Assembly: GCF_002209355.2 (NCBI RefSeq)
Contig: NZ_CP106855.1
Location: 248,001 to 312,000 of the forward strand
DNA length: 64,000 nt
Source: Bdellovibrio sp. SKB1291214
GTDB taxonomy: Bacteria > Bdellovibrionota > Bdellovibrionia > Bdellovibrionales > Bdellovibrionaceae
Direction of reading: 5' to 3'
The notes beneath the pieces are model-generated. The model saw only the letters and a program-made list of their open reading frames with translations, ran no database searches and was not told the origin of the DNA. How positions within the stretch are numbered: position 1 is the first letter of the stretch; each line of letters starts with the position of its first letter. The position numbers and the translations under genes are program-made. Of this stretch, positions 49,518 to 59,445 are shown one piece after another.

Positions 49518-50497
49518 AGAAAAAAATCTTAATCACAGATCGCTTTGCCCAAGATAGCTTTTTGTATTTACAGCAAAATGAAAATTTCGAAGTCGTTCGC
49601 AGTGACAGCCACATTCACCTGCCGCTGGAACACTTGGTAACGGCTCACGCCCTTATCATTCGCAGCCGCACCGTGATTAACGAAGAACTTCTGGCCAAGG
49701 CCCGTCAGTTACAGTTGATCATAACTTGCACCAGCGGCTTTGATCACATTGATCTTGCAGCGACGGAAAAATGGGGCATCACTGTGATGCACACTCCAAC
49801 TGCCAACGTTCAATCGGCGGCGCAGTTGACGTGGGGTTTAGTACTGGCTTGCGTGAACAATCTTATGCCTGCTCATAAAATGGTCAAAGCTGGAGAATGG
49901 AAACGCGACGCCATCACAGGTATTGAACTTTCCGGGCGTACCTACGGCATCATTGGCTTGGGTCGCATTGGCTCCCGCGTTGCGGAATTTGCACAAACTT
50001 TCGGCATGAACGTCGTCGCTTTCGATCCTTACGCCGAAGATGAAACTTTTGAACGTTTGAATATTCCACGATTGAGCTATGAAGAGGTTTTGAAGTCAGC
50101 GGATGTTATAAGTTTTCACGTTCCAAAAACTTTGGAAACGGAGCACATGCTGGACCGCTCGCACTTTGAATACATTCACCGCGGCATAGTTTTGATCAAC
50201 ACGTCTCGGGGCTCAGTTATTAATGAAAATGACCTCTGTGAAGCACTTGATAAAGGTTGGTTACGCTCTGTGGGGCTGGATGTTTTTGAAAAGGAACCCC
50301 TGCCACGCACCTCAAATCTACTACAATACCAGAACGTCATCCTGACTCCGCATATTGGAGCAAATACGGAAGACGCGTTCTTCAAAGCGAGTCAGGTTGC
50401 GGCAAACAAGCTGATGGCCTTTTTCATAGATGGCAGCACCTCTGACACACTCCCACCAAGAGCGCCATGGTACGGAGCTACACCTTTTGACAAATAA
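49514..50497 (+). CDS. serA: D-2-hydroxyacid dehydrogenase (SerA-like)
   Basis: The 327-residue protein is a D-isomer-specific 2-hydroxyacid dehydrogenase: NAD-binding GIIGLGRIGSRVAEFA (about 145-160), INTSRGSVINENDL with the catalytic Arg-type segment, the Glu in GLDVFEKEPLP and the catalytic His in LTPHIGANT (about residue 283). No ACT or regulatory domain, so it is the short SerA form, which oxidises 3-phosphoglycerate to 3-phosphohydroxypyruvate. ATG 49514 overlaps the previous stop codon (ATGA). A glyoxylate or hydroxypyruvate reductase role is possible. Confidence 0.85.
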   Translation: MKKKILITDRFAQDSFLYLQQNENFEVVRSDSHIHLPLEHLVTAHALIIRSRTVINEELLAKARQLQLIITCTSGFDHIDLAATEKWGITVMHTPTANVQSAAQLTWGLVLACVNNLMPAHKMVKAGEWKRDAITGIELSGRTYGIIGLGRIGSRVAEFAQTFGMNVVAFDPYAEDETFERLNIPRLSYEEVLKSADVISFHVPKTLETEHMLDRSHFEYIHRGIVLINTSRGSVINENDLCEALDKGWLRSVGLDVFEKEPLPRTSNLLQYQNVILTPHIGANTEDAFFKASQVAANKLMAFFIDGSTSDTLPPRAPWYGATPFDK

Positions 50498-50573
50498 CCG
50501 ATTTGACATTTAATGCCCCACTTCCTATCGTCTTGTCCCGGGCGCCGAGCTTGGCGCCTTTGAAGGGATCTAG

Positions 50574-51875
<1,302 letters not shown>

Positions 51876-51886
51876 TTTCGTATTTT

Positions 51887-51920
51887 AAAAAGCCCGTTTT
51901 TTGAAAGCGGGCTTTTTTTT
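51887..51920 (+). terminator. Intrinsic terminator of purA
   Basis: AAAAAGCCCG (51887-51896), 11-base loop, CGGGCTTTTT (51908-51917) continuing as a T-run. It overlaps the putative upstream start (TTG 51901) of the next gene, which was therefore not used. Confidence 0.93.
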
Positions 51921-51936
51921 GGTTCTAGGACGTTTG

Positions 51937-52542
51937 ATGAAAAAATCGGCAGAGAAAAGTTATCACCATGGCTCTTTAAAAGAAGCGGCCATCCATGAAG
52001 TTTTGGAATTCGTTGTTCGCGCAGGACATTTGGATTTCAGCCTTCGTGAAATCGCGAAAGCTTGCGGCGTCTCCGCCCCCGCCTTTTATCGTCACTTTGA
52101 ATCGAAAGAAGTTTTACTGATCGAAGTGGCAAAACGTGGCTATGAATTGTTTCACCAAAAACTGCAATACGCCGCCGAACTTCACTCGAAGCTCCCTTCA
52201 ACAGAACGCATTCAGCAACTGGGGATGGCTTATCTCGATTTCGCGATTAAATATGAAGGCCACTACCGTGTTATGTTCAACCGCGAGCTTCACGTATTGC
52301 CAAGCTACCCTTCTATCAAACCCTTGGCGGATCAGTCCTTCCGCTTGTTAAGAACGACGATCAGCGAGGCATTTAAGAGCTCAGGGATGGATATTGATGA
52401 CAAAGAGGCCGAGCTTGCCACCCTGCAAGCGTGGTCCATGGTCCATGGGCTGTCGCACCTGTGGCTAAGCCGCATCTTGGGATACACTGAGAATCAGTTC
52501 CTAAAAATGAGCCGCGAAATCGTTAAAGCTAAAATTATTTAA
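51937..52542 (+). CDS. TetR family transcriptional regulator
   Basis: The 201-residue protein has an N-terminal TetR helix-turn-helix: LREIAKACGVSAPAFYRHFESKEVLLIEV (about residues 36-64), a textbook TetR pattern, followed by an all-helix ligand domain. It begins KKSAEKSYHHGSLKEAAIHE, a start typical of the TetR subset with a C-terminal WHG-type ligand domain, consistent with WSMVHGLSHLWLS near residue 165. ATG 51937 was chosen because 51901 lies in the purA terminator. No target operator could be assigned. Confidence 0.93.
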   Translation: MKKSAEKSYHHGSLKEAAIHEVLEFVVRAGHLDFSLREIAKACGVSAPAFYRHFESKEVLLIEVAKRGYELFHQKLQYAAELHSKLPSTERIQQLGMAYLDFAIKYEGHYRVMFNRELHVLPSYPSIKPLADQSFRLLRTTISEAFKSSGMDIDDKEAELATLQAWSMVHGLSHLWLSRILGYTENQFLKMSREIVKAKII

Positions 52543-53002
52543 ATTTCTCTTTAAAGAAACTGGAGACGGTTTCCGCTGTTGTCAGGTTTTCTGTGGATTC
52601 CACTTTCAACTGATCGACTTTTATTACAAGGATCGTGCCTTCTTGACGAGGCCATGCTTTCGTGACGTCCCCTTCTTTATCTAGTGCCAGCTTGAAATTA
52701 TATTTCTTCATTTTTGGGATCGCGAACATCTTTGATACCAAGGCCGGCATCTTTGAAATGTCGGAGATTATCAAAGTCTTTGAGAGATCGAAATTCTTGG
52801 CGTTTTCGTTCAGGTACTCTGTCAAAATCTTTGCAGCCTTCATATCACTCGAAAAAATAATCCATTTTGTCTCTGCGTTTAGTTCAGCGGGTTCTTCGAA
52901 TTGATTTTGGATTTTGAAGGAAGGAAGTATGTCACCAGATTGTACTGCGAAAGCCGGAATCCCTGCCAAAATAAAAAATATCAGATGAATTGCCATTTTC
53001 AT
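52535..53002 (-). CDS. Secreted thioredoxin-like (YtfJ-type) protein
   Basis: The 155-residue product has a signal peptide (cleavage near IPAFA-VQSG) and a mature part that begins GDILPSFKIQNQFEEPAEL and contains KWIIFSSDMKAAKILTEYL and a C-terminal WPRQEGTILVIKVDQ, the pattern of the YtfJ/thioredoxin-fold family without a CxxC. Without the cysteine pair it should not be a redox protein. Convergent with the TetR gene, sharing eight bases. AGGGG precedes the ATG. Confidence 0.7.
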   Translation of the reverse strand: MKMAIHLIFFILAGIPAFAVQSGDILPSFKIQNQFEEPAELNAETKWIIFSSDMKAAKILTEYLNENAKNFDLSKTLIISDISKMPALVSKMFAIPKMKKYNFKLALDKEGDVTKAWPRQEGTILVIKVDQLKVESTENLTTAETVSSFFKEKFK

Positions 53003-53034
53003 ATCGAACCCCTATCAAATATCTAATCGCTCAA

Positions 53035-53805
53035 CTAAAACAAAATCCCTAACTGAAATTTAATAGCTGCAAAGCGAGGGAAATGAGAAATAATATCGAT
53101 CCCCTTTTGCACATTATCAATATCTTGCTGGTTAGTTGCGTGATTTAAATACTCCGCACTTACGTGTGTTACATGCAACGGCTGAGACCAAGAAAACCAA
53201 TCAACTCCTAGGGTGATGTTTTTGCGGAAGATCCATCTATTACCGAGCGCCACATTAAGACCCAAGGCTTCAATTTGGATCATACCCATGTTGGGATAAT
53301 ATCCGCTCGTAACACGACTTAGGATATCGTCTCCCAAATGAAGGGTAAAATTATAATAACTTAGACCATAACTAAGATTAAAACTGTTTCCGCCAAAATA
53401 GGATCGACGTATTAAAGAAATCCGCTCATCTCTCATACTTCCAAGATCCGCAACAACAACGGGAACAGCGACACTGCCTCTGAGATACTCGATCTCCCAA
53501 GTATTATCGGCACTTTGAATCGCCCCCACAGTTGCTCCATACTTGCCTGGAATCAACAAGTCCACGCCGGAGTAACTTCCCAATACAAAGTAGCTCTCTG
53601 CCTCTCTGCGAACTCGAGTTTCATTAAAAGTCTTAACGACAGTATCTGTCGCCTGTTTCGCGATGACGGTGGCTTTATTAAAAACCTCTTTAGCTTTTTC
53701 CGATGTGCTTTGTTCTTTTTCTGGAGCTGCTTGCTTTACCTCTTCCGCTTTAGAATGAAGTGTAACGGAAACGATTAAGAGGGCGAGTATTGTCTTGAAA
53801 TGCAT
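53035..53805 (-). CDS. Secreted, probably outer-membrane protein of unknown function
   Basis: The 256-residue product has a signal peptide (MHFKTILALLIVSVTLHSKA), a Lys/Glu-rich helical segment (about 20-65) and a mature C-terminal part of about 190 residues that looks like barrel strands (RREAESYFVLGSYSG, YGATVGAIQSADNTWEIEYLRG, FNLSYGLSYYNFTLHLGD) ending FQLGILF. No family recognised. It is 32 bp upstream of the thioredoxin-like gene and may be in the same operon. Confidence 0.65.
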   Translation of the reverse strand: MHFKTILALLIVSVTLHSKAEEVKQAAPEKEQSTSEKAKEVFNKATVIAKQATDTVVKTFNETRVRREAESYFVLGSYSGVDLLIPGKYGATVGAIQSADNTWEIEYLRGSVAVPVVVADLGSMRDERISLIRRSYFGGNSFNLSYGLSYYNFTLHLGDDILSRVTSGYYPNMGMIQIEALGLNVALGNRWIFRKNITLGVDWFSWSQPLHVTHVSAEYLNHATNQQDIDNVQKGIDIISHFPRFAAIKFQLGILF

Positions 53806-54140
53806 GCAAATCCCGTTTTTTGTTTATGCGAGTTTTTCACAATGGGATTTACCTCACAATACATTTTGTAATTTAGTGCTCCTTGTTCTGTTGGTGATGT
53901 CGGAGAAGAAGAAATTGTAAGATTTTTTTTAGCTCTGTGTTTCGCGACGTTCACGACCCAAGGGTGGCTGCGCGCATCCTGCACTTGTCCCTGCGGGACT
54001 CTGCTTCGCCTCGCGCTAAATGGCCGTCATGGCCATTTTGCTGAACCACGTGTCGGAGCTCATTATTTTTCGGAGCGCTTTGATCGGAGTTGTGTGCCGA
54101 CCTTTTGAGTTGAAACCTTTTAGAAACTTCAGATGGTGAA
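53806..54140. other. Intergenic region holding a third GC-rich hairpin element
   Basis: Nothing gene-like was seen in 335 bp. The right part (about 53945-54110) is rich in G+C and carries an 8-bp palindromic hairpin AAATGGCC-GTCAT-GGCCATTT (54018-54038) and GTCCC-TGC-GGGAC (53987-53999). It shares short words such as CGCGCATC with the 45382 element and CACGT/TCGGAGC with the 19760 element. The left part is AT-rich. Confidence 0.55.
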
Positions 54141-54175
54141 AATAAAAAACCCATATCTTTCGATATGGGTTTTGT
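54141..54175 (-). terminator. Terminator of the tRNA-Lys/tRNA-Glu transcript
   Basis: AAAACCCATATC (54146-54157) pairs perfectly with GATATGGGTTTT (54162-54173), with a four-base loop; the minus strand continues as a T-run. It begins about 15 bp after the tRNA-Glu CCA end. Confidence 0.9.
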
Positions 54176-54187
54176 ATTTTCAAAATT

Positions 54188-54263
54188 TGGCGTTCCCAAG
54201 GGGATTTGAACCCCTGTATCCTCCGTGAAAGGGAGGTGTCCTAGGCCCCTAGACGATGGGAAC
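54188..54263 (-). tRNA. tRNA-Glu (anticodon UUC)
   Basis: The minus strand folds as a cloverleaf: acceptor GTTCCCA/TGGGAAC, discriminator G, encoded CCA end, anticodon arm CCTCC-CTTTCAC-GGAGG with anticodon TTC, and T arm with GTTCAAATC. Length 76. Confidence 0.97.
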
Positions 54264-54292
54264 GTACTAGGAAAAATCAAAAGAACAAAAAA

Positions 54293-54368
54293 TGGTGGCT
54301 CGCGATGGATTCGAACCATCGACCCTTTCATTAAAAGTGAAATGCTCTACCAGCTGAGCTAGCGAACC
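54293..54368 (-). tRNA. tRNA-Lys (anticodon UUU)
   Basis: The minus strand folds as a cloverleaf: acceptor GGTTCGC/GCGAGCC, discriminator A, encoded CCA end, D arm TAGCTCAGCTGGTAGAGCA, anticodon loop CTTTTAA with anticodon TTT, and T arm GTTCGAATCC. Length 76. The first base pairs of the acceptor include one non-Watson-Crick pair (T-G). It lies 29 bp upstream of tRNA-Glu, in one transcript. Confidence 0.97.
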
Positions 54369-54389
54369 ACTTTGTCCGTTTGAGGAAGT

Positions 54390-54421
54390 GCTAATTTGTT
54401 CTAAGAGGGGGTTAAAGTCAA
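54390..54421 (-). promoter_or_regulatory. Possible promoter of the tRNA pair
   Basis: Minus strand TTGACT (54421-54416) is a good -35. A -10 at 17-18 bp (CAAATT/AAATTA) is weak. Position, about 25-50 bp upstream of the tRNA-Lys 5' end, fits. Confidence 0.35.
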
Positions 54422-54592
54422 TACGAAATCTTGCAGTATTTTAAAAATTTTTATTACTTTTTTGGGGTGCGGCGAGACTTTGCACAAGATGTCAGCAAAC
54501 CCGCACGGAATATAGCTAAGCTCGCAATATAACTCTCAAAAAAGATGAAATTTTAGGCAAACTTTTCAGGGCGCTCTTAAAATTATCTAAAA

Positions 54593-55270
54593 TTATTTTC
54601 CAATCGTACCGGGTACGCCGGTGAACAAAATTCCGATCGTCAAATAGCCACCGGAAAGATCGATCTGATTGATATTGCTGCTGACAGAGCCGGAGCGATC
54701 GAAGGACTCTGGTTTATTGCTTTCGATTCCACCCTCCATGATGAAGTAAATCCATTTGTACCCGACTGCCAAAGAGGCTCCTGCGGCTGCATAGGGGGTG
54801 GCGAACCAGCCCGAGTTTGCTTTTTTGGTTAATGATCCGTCCTCTGTCGCGGATTTTATGGTGTAAGTCGTGTTACTGCCACCCGCCCCCGCAAAAGCAT
54901 CCAGGCGCAAGACATCGCTTTTATAAAATGGGACGCGAGCCAAAAACATAAATGTGTCTTGATCAATTTTCGCGGTGTAATCGGTCGCTGCGTTCGCAGG
55001 ATTTTCATCATTGTTCAAAGTTCTTTTAGCATAGCGAACTCCGACGTCTAAATATTGAAATGCGGGATAAACAATCTCCACACCGTATTGAGTGATGCTA
55101 TCCACCTTTTTCATGCTTTGTGATTCAAGGGAGGTGTTCAGCTCCGTCGGAGATACATTGGTGGACCCGATAAAGAGTCTTCCGTTAACGGGCAGCTGCT
55201 TAGGCTCCGCCAAGGATGCCATTGAAAATAAAAAGATGCCCACGACAAAGACCGACCTAATTTTTCCCAT
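54593..55270 (-). CDS. Outer-membrane beta-barrel-like protein
   Basis: The 225-residue product has a signal peptide (cleavage near MASLA-EPKQ) and a mature part of alternating strands: GVEIVYPAFQYLDVGVRYAKRTL, TFMFLARVPFYKSD, RLDAFAGAGGSNTTY, PYAAAGASLAVGYKWIYFIMEGG. The pattern fits an outer-membrane barrel of about eight or ten strands. No family recognised. No strong ribosome site before ATG 55270. Confidence 0.7.
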   Translation of the reverse strand: MGKIRSVFVVGIFLFSMASLAEPKQLPVNGRLFIGSTNVSPTELNTSLESQSMKKVDSITQYGVEIVYPAFQYLDVGVRYAKRTLNNDENPANAATDYTAKIDQDTFMFLARVPFYKSDVLRLDAFAGAGGSNTTYTIKSATEDGSLTKKANSGWFATPYAAAGASLAVGYKWIYFIMEGGIESNKPESFDRSGSVSSNINQIDLSGGYLTIGILFTGVPGTIGK

Positions 55271-55359
55271 AGAAAAATGCTATGCGGTTCGTAGCAGATA
55301 TTCAATAGCCCATAAGGACAGGGTTGCTTTCGTCCCGATTTATTGCGCCAACTAAATCT

Positions 55360-56067
55360 TTACAAGGAAACGGCTTGCTTGATGGCGTGGGCAATTTCCA
55401 GAGGCTTTTCTAACGGGATGTAATGTCCTGTTTCTTCTATGACCGTAAATTGCGACCGTTTAATTCTGTCGTGAAAGTTTTGTAGAGAAACTAAAGACAC
55501 GACTCGATCCTCCCTCCCCGCAATAATAGTAATGGGAAAGGTCAGCCCTTCCAAAGCTGCGGTTAAATCCTTACGCTGAAGGGTCGCTCGCATCTGGTTC
55601 ACATACATTTCAGAGGTATAGGCCTGACTCATCTCCTGAATGACTTTTATAACCTCCGGATTTTCACCAGAGCGAGGATGGATGAATCTCATCACCTCTT
55701 TTTCAGACATTCCCTTATATTGAACTCGCGACAACATATCTGCCATTTTAAGCCGACTGGACTGCTCAAGCTCACTTAAAGAACCCACATTGGCGGCAAT
55801 CAAGGTGAGGGTTTCAATCCGCTCAGGGTATTTTGTTGCGAAAACTTCGGCGATATAACCACCCATAGAAAATCCCACCATGTGAAAACGCGGAGCTTCG
55901 ATTATTTCAATTTGTTCCAGCATCTCTTCGAGGGTTTTGCAGAATTTAAAATCAATCAGATAGGAAGGACCTTCATACCTTAAATAGGTTTGCACAGAAG
56001 TCCATAATCTGGGATCGCACAGAAAACCATGAAGAAACACGATAGGTAAAGACTGATTTTTATTCAC
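55360..56067 (-). CDS. Alpha/beta-hydrolase
   Basis: The 235-residue protein is a typical small alpha/beta-hydrolase: VFLHGFLCDPRLW oxyanion segment (about 11-23), nucleophile elbow GFSMGG (Ser about residue 66), Asp in AGREDRVV and catalytic His in EETGHYIPLEKP. The start is GTG 56067 with GGAGG five to six bases upstream. It is a single-gene unit; the substrate cannot be deduced. Confidence 0.88.
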   Translation of the reverse strand: MNKNQSLPIVFLHGFLCDPRLWTSVQTYLRYEGPSYLIDFKFCKTLEEMLEQIEIIEAPRFHMVGFSMGGYIAEVFATKYPERIETLTLIAANVGSLSELEQSSRLKMADMLSRVQYKGMSEKEVMRFIHPRSGENPEVIKVIQEMSQAYTSEMYVNQMRATLQRKDLTAALEGLTFPITIIAGREDRVVSLVSLQNFHDRIKRSQFTVIEETGHYIPLEKPLEIAHAIKQAVSL

Positions 56068-56190
56068 AATGCCTCCGCAGCGGCAGCTCTAATAAAAATA
56101 ACAAGGCCGTGGAGCATACACAATGATACGGATCACTTTTCGAGCAGAAACATTTTGACTGCCACGACTCAAAAGAGGACAACCCTTGGC

Positions 56191-56709
56191 ATGCGTCGCT
56201 GGTTGGCTTTAGCAACTCTTACTATAAGTATTCTGATTTCTGCTCTATCGGCAGAGGCTGGAACACGCATCGCCTTTCTTGAAACATTTAATTCTCGAGG
56301 CGAGCGAGTGGAATATGAGCCCGGAGCACGCTTTTCGCACACTGCTATTCAGTTCGATGACATTGGGGAGCTGTGGCTTAATGCTTACCCTGGCGAAGGT
56401 GTCGCCATTATCACTCTCGATCAATTGAACCACCATGGTACGATAACGGAAGTTATCGAGATCGATCAGCCGGTTCAATTCCAGCAAGCAGCTCCCTATA
56501 TGGGGCTGCCATTTGATTTCTGGTATTCTTGGGATGATAAAGCGATGTACTGCTCAGAGCTTTTAGGGAAACTCTTAAACATCCCCACTCATCCCATGAC
56601 TTTTAATAAAAAAGTTTGGCCAAAGAATTACTGGGACCTTGATGGCACTCCCGGGCTTTCTCCCGACAACCTATACCGCTGGGCGGTTGAGCACCAAGTT
56701 AAGAACTAA
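56191..56709 (+). CDS. YiiX/YebB-like permuted papain-fold protein
   Basis: The mature 172-residue product has a signal peptide (cleavage near SAEA-GTR) and the order of the permuted NlpC/P60 family: a His in RFSHTAIQFDD and, later, the Cys in MYCSELLGKLL, which together with further residues form the catalytic pair of amidases. The family cleaves amides of cell-wall peptides or lipids. Starts are TTG 56155 or 56185 or ATG 56191; AGAGGA at 56173 is better spaced for TTG 56185 than for ATG 56191, so the N-terminus may be two residues longer. Confidence 0.8.
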   Translation: MRRWLALATLTISILISALSAEAGTRIAFLETFNSRGERVEYEPGARFSHTAIQFDDIGELWLNAYPGEGVAIITLDQLNHHGTITEVIEIDQPVQFQQAAPYMGLPFDFWYSWDDKAMYCSELLGKLLNIPTHPMTFNKKVWPKNYWDLDGTPGLSPDNLYRWAVEHQVKN

Positions 56710-56710
56710 A

Positions 56711-57115
56711 CTACTTCTGACGATTTTTCTTTTGAGCTTCGATCTTTTCGATCACTTCGCCCATGCGCTCATGAGTGGCACGAAAGTCTGCGTGCACTTG
56801 ATCAAGCATATCATCAGACATTTCTTCAAGATCAATCAAATCATCACGCGCGCCATTGGTGGCACGAATTAATTCATCTAACTTAAGGTGAATGGCGCGG
56901 GCATCCCTGTTTTGAGTATTTTGAATCAGGAATACCATCAGAAAAGTAATAATCGTGGTCGCCGTGTTAATCACTAATTGCCACGTATCGGAATAATCAA
57001 AAACAGGACCCAGAACTGCCCATAAGATAATGCCACCGACGGCCAAGACAAAGGCGTAAGGAGTTCCGACCCAGTGAGAAATTTGATTAGAGATTTTGCG
57101 AAATAACTCATTCAT
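56711..57115 (-). CDS. Low-affinity iron permease family protein
   Basis: The 134-residue protein has two membrane helices (about residues 18-40 and 50-73) and the family pattern WVGTPYAFVLAVGGIILWAVLGP, INTATTIITFLMVFLIQNTQNRDARAIHLKLDELI. The bacterial proteins are short relatives of the yeast Fet4 transporter and their transport activity has not been shown. ATG 57115 is used; TTG 57163 would add 16 residues. The ORF is convergent with the papain-like gene, ending one base from its stop. Confidence 0.78.
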   Translation of the reverse strand: MNELFRKISNQISHWVGTPYAFVLAVGGIILWAVLGPVFDYSDTWQLVINTATTIITFLMVFLIQNTQNRDARAIHLKLDELIRATNGARDDLIDLEEMSDDMLDQVHADFRATHERMGEVIEKIEAQKKNRQK

Positions 57116-57177
57116 GGGGACAATCTTGCCAGTGTTAAGTTCCACTGACAAGACTGATGACAAGAACTTTCCTAATT

Positions 57178-58719
57178 CTAATGAACGTGGTTAGAGGATG
57201 TTGTCTCGGTTGCCGCAGCCATTTTATTTGCAGCCTCCATTTTCAATTTTTCAAGTGTGTCTTGAGAATAGAATTTACCATCGCGAATCACGGCACTGAT
57301 TTTATGAAGATTTGCAACGCTTTGAACTGGGTTTGCATCAAGCAATACCAAGTTTGCGTCTTTACCCATTTCTACAGTTCCCATGCTGGTACGCTTTCCT
57401 AAGAATTCTGCGCTATTCAGAGTCGTCATTTGCAAAACCTTTAGTGGAGTCAAACCCGCCTTAGCCAACAGATCAAATTCTTGGTGCAATGAAACTCCTG
57501 GAACAACCCACATGCCGCCAACATCAGAACCCGTTAGCATTTTCACGCCTTGTTGATCAAAAAGCTTCACAAGTTTCATATCCATTTGCGTAAGCTGACG
57601 TAAAGTTTCGCGCGCCACGGGTTTTACAGTTTTAGTGAACTGCTGCGAAACTTCATTCCAGTATTCCCGAGTCGCGCGAGGTACATATTGCAAATTCGGC
57701 GACTTTGAAAAATCGGCCTTATCCGCCATCTGCATCGTCTGATTACGAATCAATGTTGGAACGTGCCATGTTTTAAAATTTGCAAACGTGTCGGCCACTT
57801 TTTTACATTTTGAATCGCTATAGGTATCAATGATCATGCGCGTTTTTAAAAAGGCATTTTGATTGGCCATGAGGCGAACCAACAAAGGATTAGCAATTGT
57901 CAATTTGCCGATCTCCGCACTCATGTTGACGTTGGCTTCGGAGCCAATGGCTTTACGAGCAGCCGCTTCATTGGTAGAGCAGCTGATTAAAACAGAATCA
58001 ACAGGCCCTAGGTGTTCGATGGACAACATACCCTGCTTAGAGGCCTGAACCGCATCAACCCCTGCCGGTATATGACCCGCAAAGTATTCGCCTTCCTTTT
58101 TAGCTTCTGCCAAAGCCGCAAAAAAGGCACTTGGTGAAACGTCGACCACTTTAATAAAGTCAGCACCTTCAACGCGTTGTTTTTGTACCAGCGCTGTTGC
58201 TGCTTCCGGCGTTGAAGCATTGCTTCTTACAAGGACGGGCCCAGGCATCCCTAATAACTCCGGAGAGTCCTCTGGCAATGTCAGTTTATTGTCTTTACGT
58301 TGATTTAAAAGCTCATCACTCCCTGACATCTGACGATACCCTGTGATACCGTGAGCTAACATCACTGCTGCCATTTCCTGTGATGAAGCCTCATCGAGGA
58401 TATGAGCATGCATGTCGTTATAACCTGGCACCAAGTATTTGCCTGTGGCATCGATGATTCGTTTTCCGCCCTGCTCGCCAATCATATCAGCCGGAATGAT
58501 TTTTGAAATTTTCCCCGCATCAATCATTACAGCCATATTGGACTGCAATTGACCATTTTGAGTATTTACGATTGTTACACCTTTAACGATGATACTTTCG
58601 TGGATTTTTTTTACGGGAGTATTGGATGTGGACTGAATACTGCTTCCACCAGCGCAACCAATAACTGAACTTGTTAACAACGTGCTAATTAGGATGTTTT
58701 TCGTTATTTGTTTTTTCAT
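57178..58719 (-). CDS. Lipoprotein amidohydrolase
   Basis: The 513-residue protein has a lipoprotein signal with SSVIGC and an amidohydrolase TIM-barrel: metal ligands in NDMHAHILDE (HxH, about residue 102), a Lys in FIKVVDVSP, His in GHIPAG and IEHLG, and Asp in TGSDVGG near residue 395, with the beta-sandwich domain wrapping both ends. This is the imidazolonepropionase-like/D-aminopeptidase group with a broad range of substrates. ATG 58719 was chosen for the signal peptide. Its outer-membrane anchoring is predicted from the lipobox. Confidence 0.85.
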   Translation of the reverse strand: MKKQITKNILISTLLTSSVIGCAGGSSIQSTSNTPVKKIHESIIVKGVTIVNTQNGQLQSNMAVMIDAGKISKIIPADMIGEQGGKRIIDATGKYLVPGYNDMHAHILDEASSQEMAAVMLAHGITGYRQMSGSDELLNQRKDNKLTLPEDSPELLGMPGPVLVRSNASTPEAATALVQKQRVEGADFIKVVDVSPSAFFAALAEAKKEGEYFAGHIPAGVDAVQASKQGMLSIEHLGPVDSVLISCSTNEAAARKAIGSEANVNMSAEIGKLTIANPLLVRLMANQNAFLKTRMIIDTYSDSKCKKVADTFANFKTWHVPTLIRNQTMQMADKADFSKSPNLQYVPRATREYWNEVSQQFTKTVKPVARETLRQLTQMDMKLVKLFDQQGVKMLTGSDVGGMWVVPGVSLHQEFDLLAKAGLTPLKVLQMTTLNSAEFLGKRTSMGTVEMGKDANLVLLDANPVQSVANLHKISAVIRDGKFYSQDTLEKLKMEAANKMAAATETTSSNHVH

Positions 58720-58741
58720 AACAAAAACGATAGCCCTAATT

Positions 58742-59428
58742 TCAGCCTTTGGTAAGAATTTTTGCAATTCCCAAGACGCCGTCCACCACAATTTGGATCC
58801 CTACACAAAACGTCAAAAAACCGCTCAGTTTGTTACAAACTTGCAGCGCTTGTAGATTCAGTCTGTCGAGAATTGTTGGTGTCAATGAATAGCACGCGAA
58901 TATAACGGCTGCCATCAGTAAACACGCGACTGAAGTCGCGAGCAAATTGAACATGTGAATCGCTGGATCTACGTGATAACTATTAGCACTCAGTGCCAAA
59001 AGGACGGAAATGGTGCCTCCGCCCGTCGTCGTTGGAAAAGCCAACGGATAAAACAAAAGTGACTTCAACGACTTCGATCGCGGATGATCTTCGTTATCTA
59101 CGACTTTTTCTTGATCTTCGGAAGGTTCTGTCGCTGTTAAAATGCTAAGGCCCATGCGCGCAATCAAAATGCCGCCGGCGATTTGTACCACCGGAACAGA
59201 AATCCCAAACAGCTTAAAAAAGAATCCGCCCAAAAGAGTGAAAGCGATGCAAATACTCAAACAATAAAGCGCTATGGCTGCGGCTGCCTTAATACGTCTT
59301 TGGCTGGGTTGTCCTTTTAAAAATGGACCGACGATAAAGGCACTGCCAATCGGATTTACTGGTGGAAACAACGCCACAAAGCATACGAAAACATAATGAT
59401 AGAAAGACGCAACCGAGATCGAATTCAT
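58742..59428 (-). CDS. MarC family membrane protein
   Basis: MarC proteins are six-helix inner-membrane proteins of unknown transport function, once thought to confer drug resistance. The 228-residue product has PPVNPIGSAFIVGPF near the start, and the IAGGILIARMGLSIL and LAFPTTTGGGTISVLLALS motifs characteristic of the family. It starts with ATG 59428 and lies 22 bp upstream of the amidohydrolase. Confidence 0.88.
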   Translation of the reverse strand: MNSISVASFYHYVFVCFVALFPPVNPIGSAFIVGPFLKGQPSQRRIKAAAAIALYCLSICIAFTLLGGFFFKLFGISVPVVQIAGGILIARMGLSILTATEPSEDQEKVVDNEDHPRSKSLKSLLFYPLAFPTTTGGGTISVLLALSANSYHVDPAIHMFNLLATSVACLLMAAVIFACYSLTPTILDRLNLQALQVCNKLSGFLTFCVGIQIVVDGVLGIAKILTKG

Positions 59429-59445
59429 TGTTTTTCAAACGTACC

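Noticed and set aside
53951-54331. Minus-strand frame across tRNA-Glu and the third element
   Set aside because: It reads through two functional tRNA genes and their terminator; no coding evidence.
54188-54368. Integration site at the tRNA genes
   Set aside because: Both tRNA genes are intact with encoded CCA and no integrase or duplicated tRNA end was found in the window.
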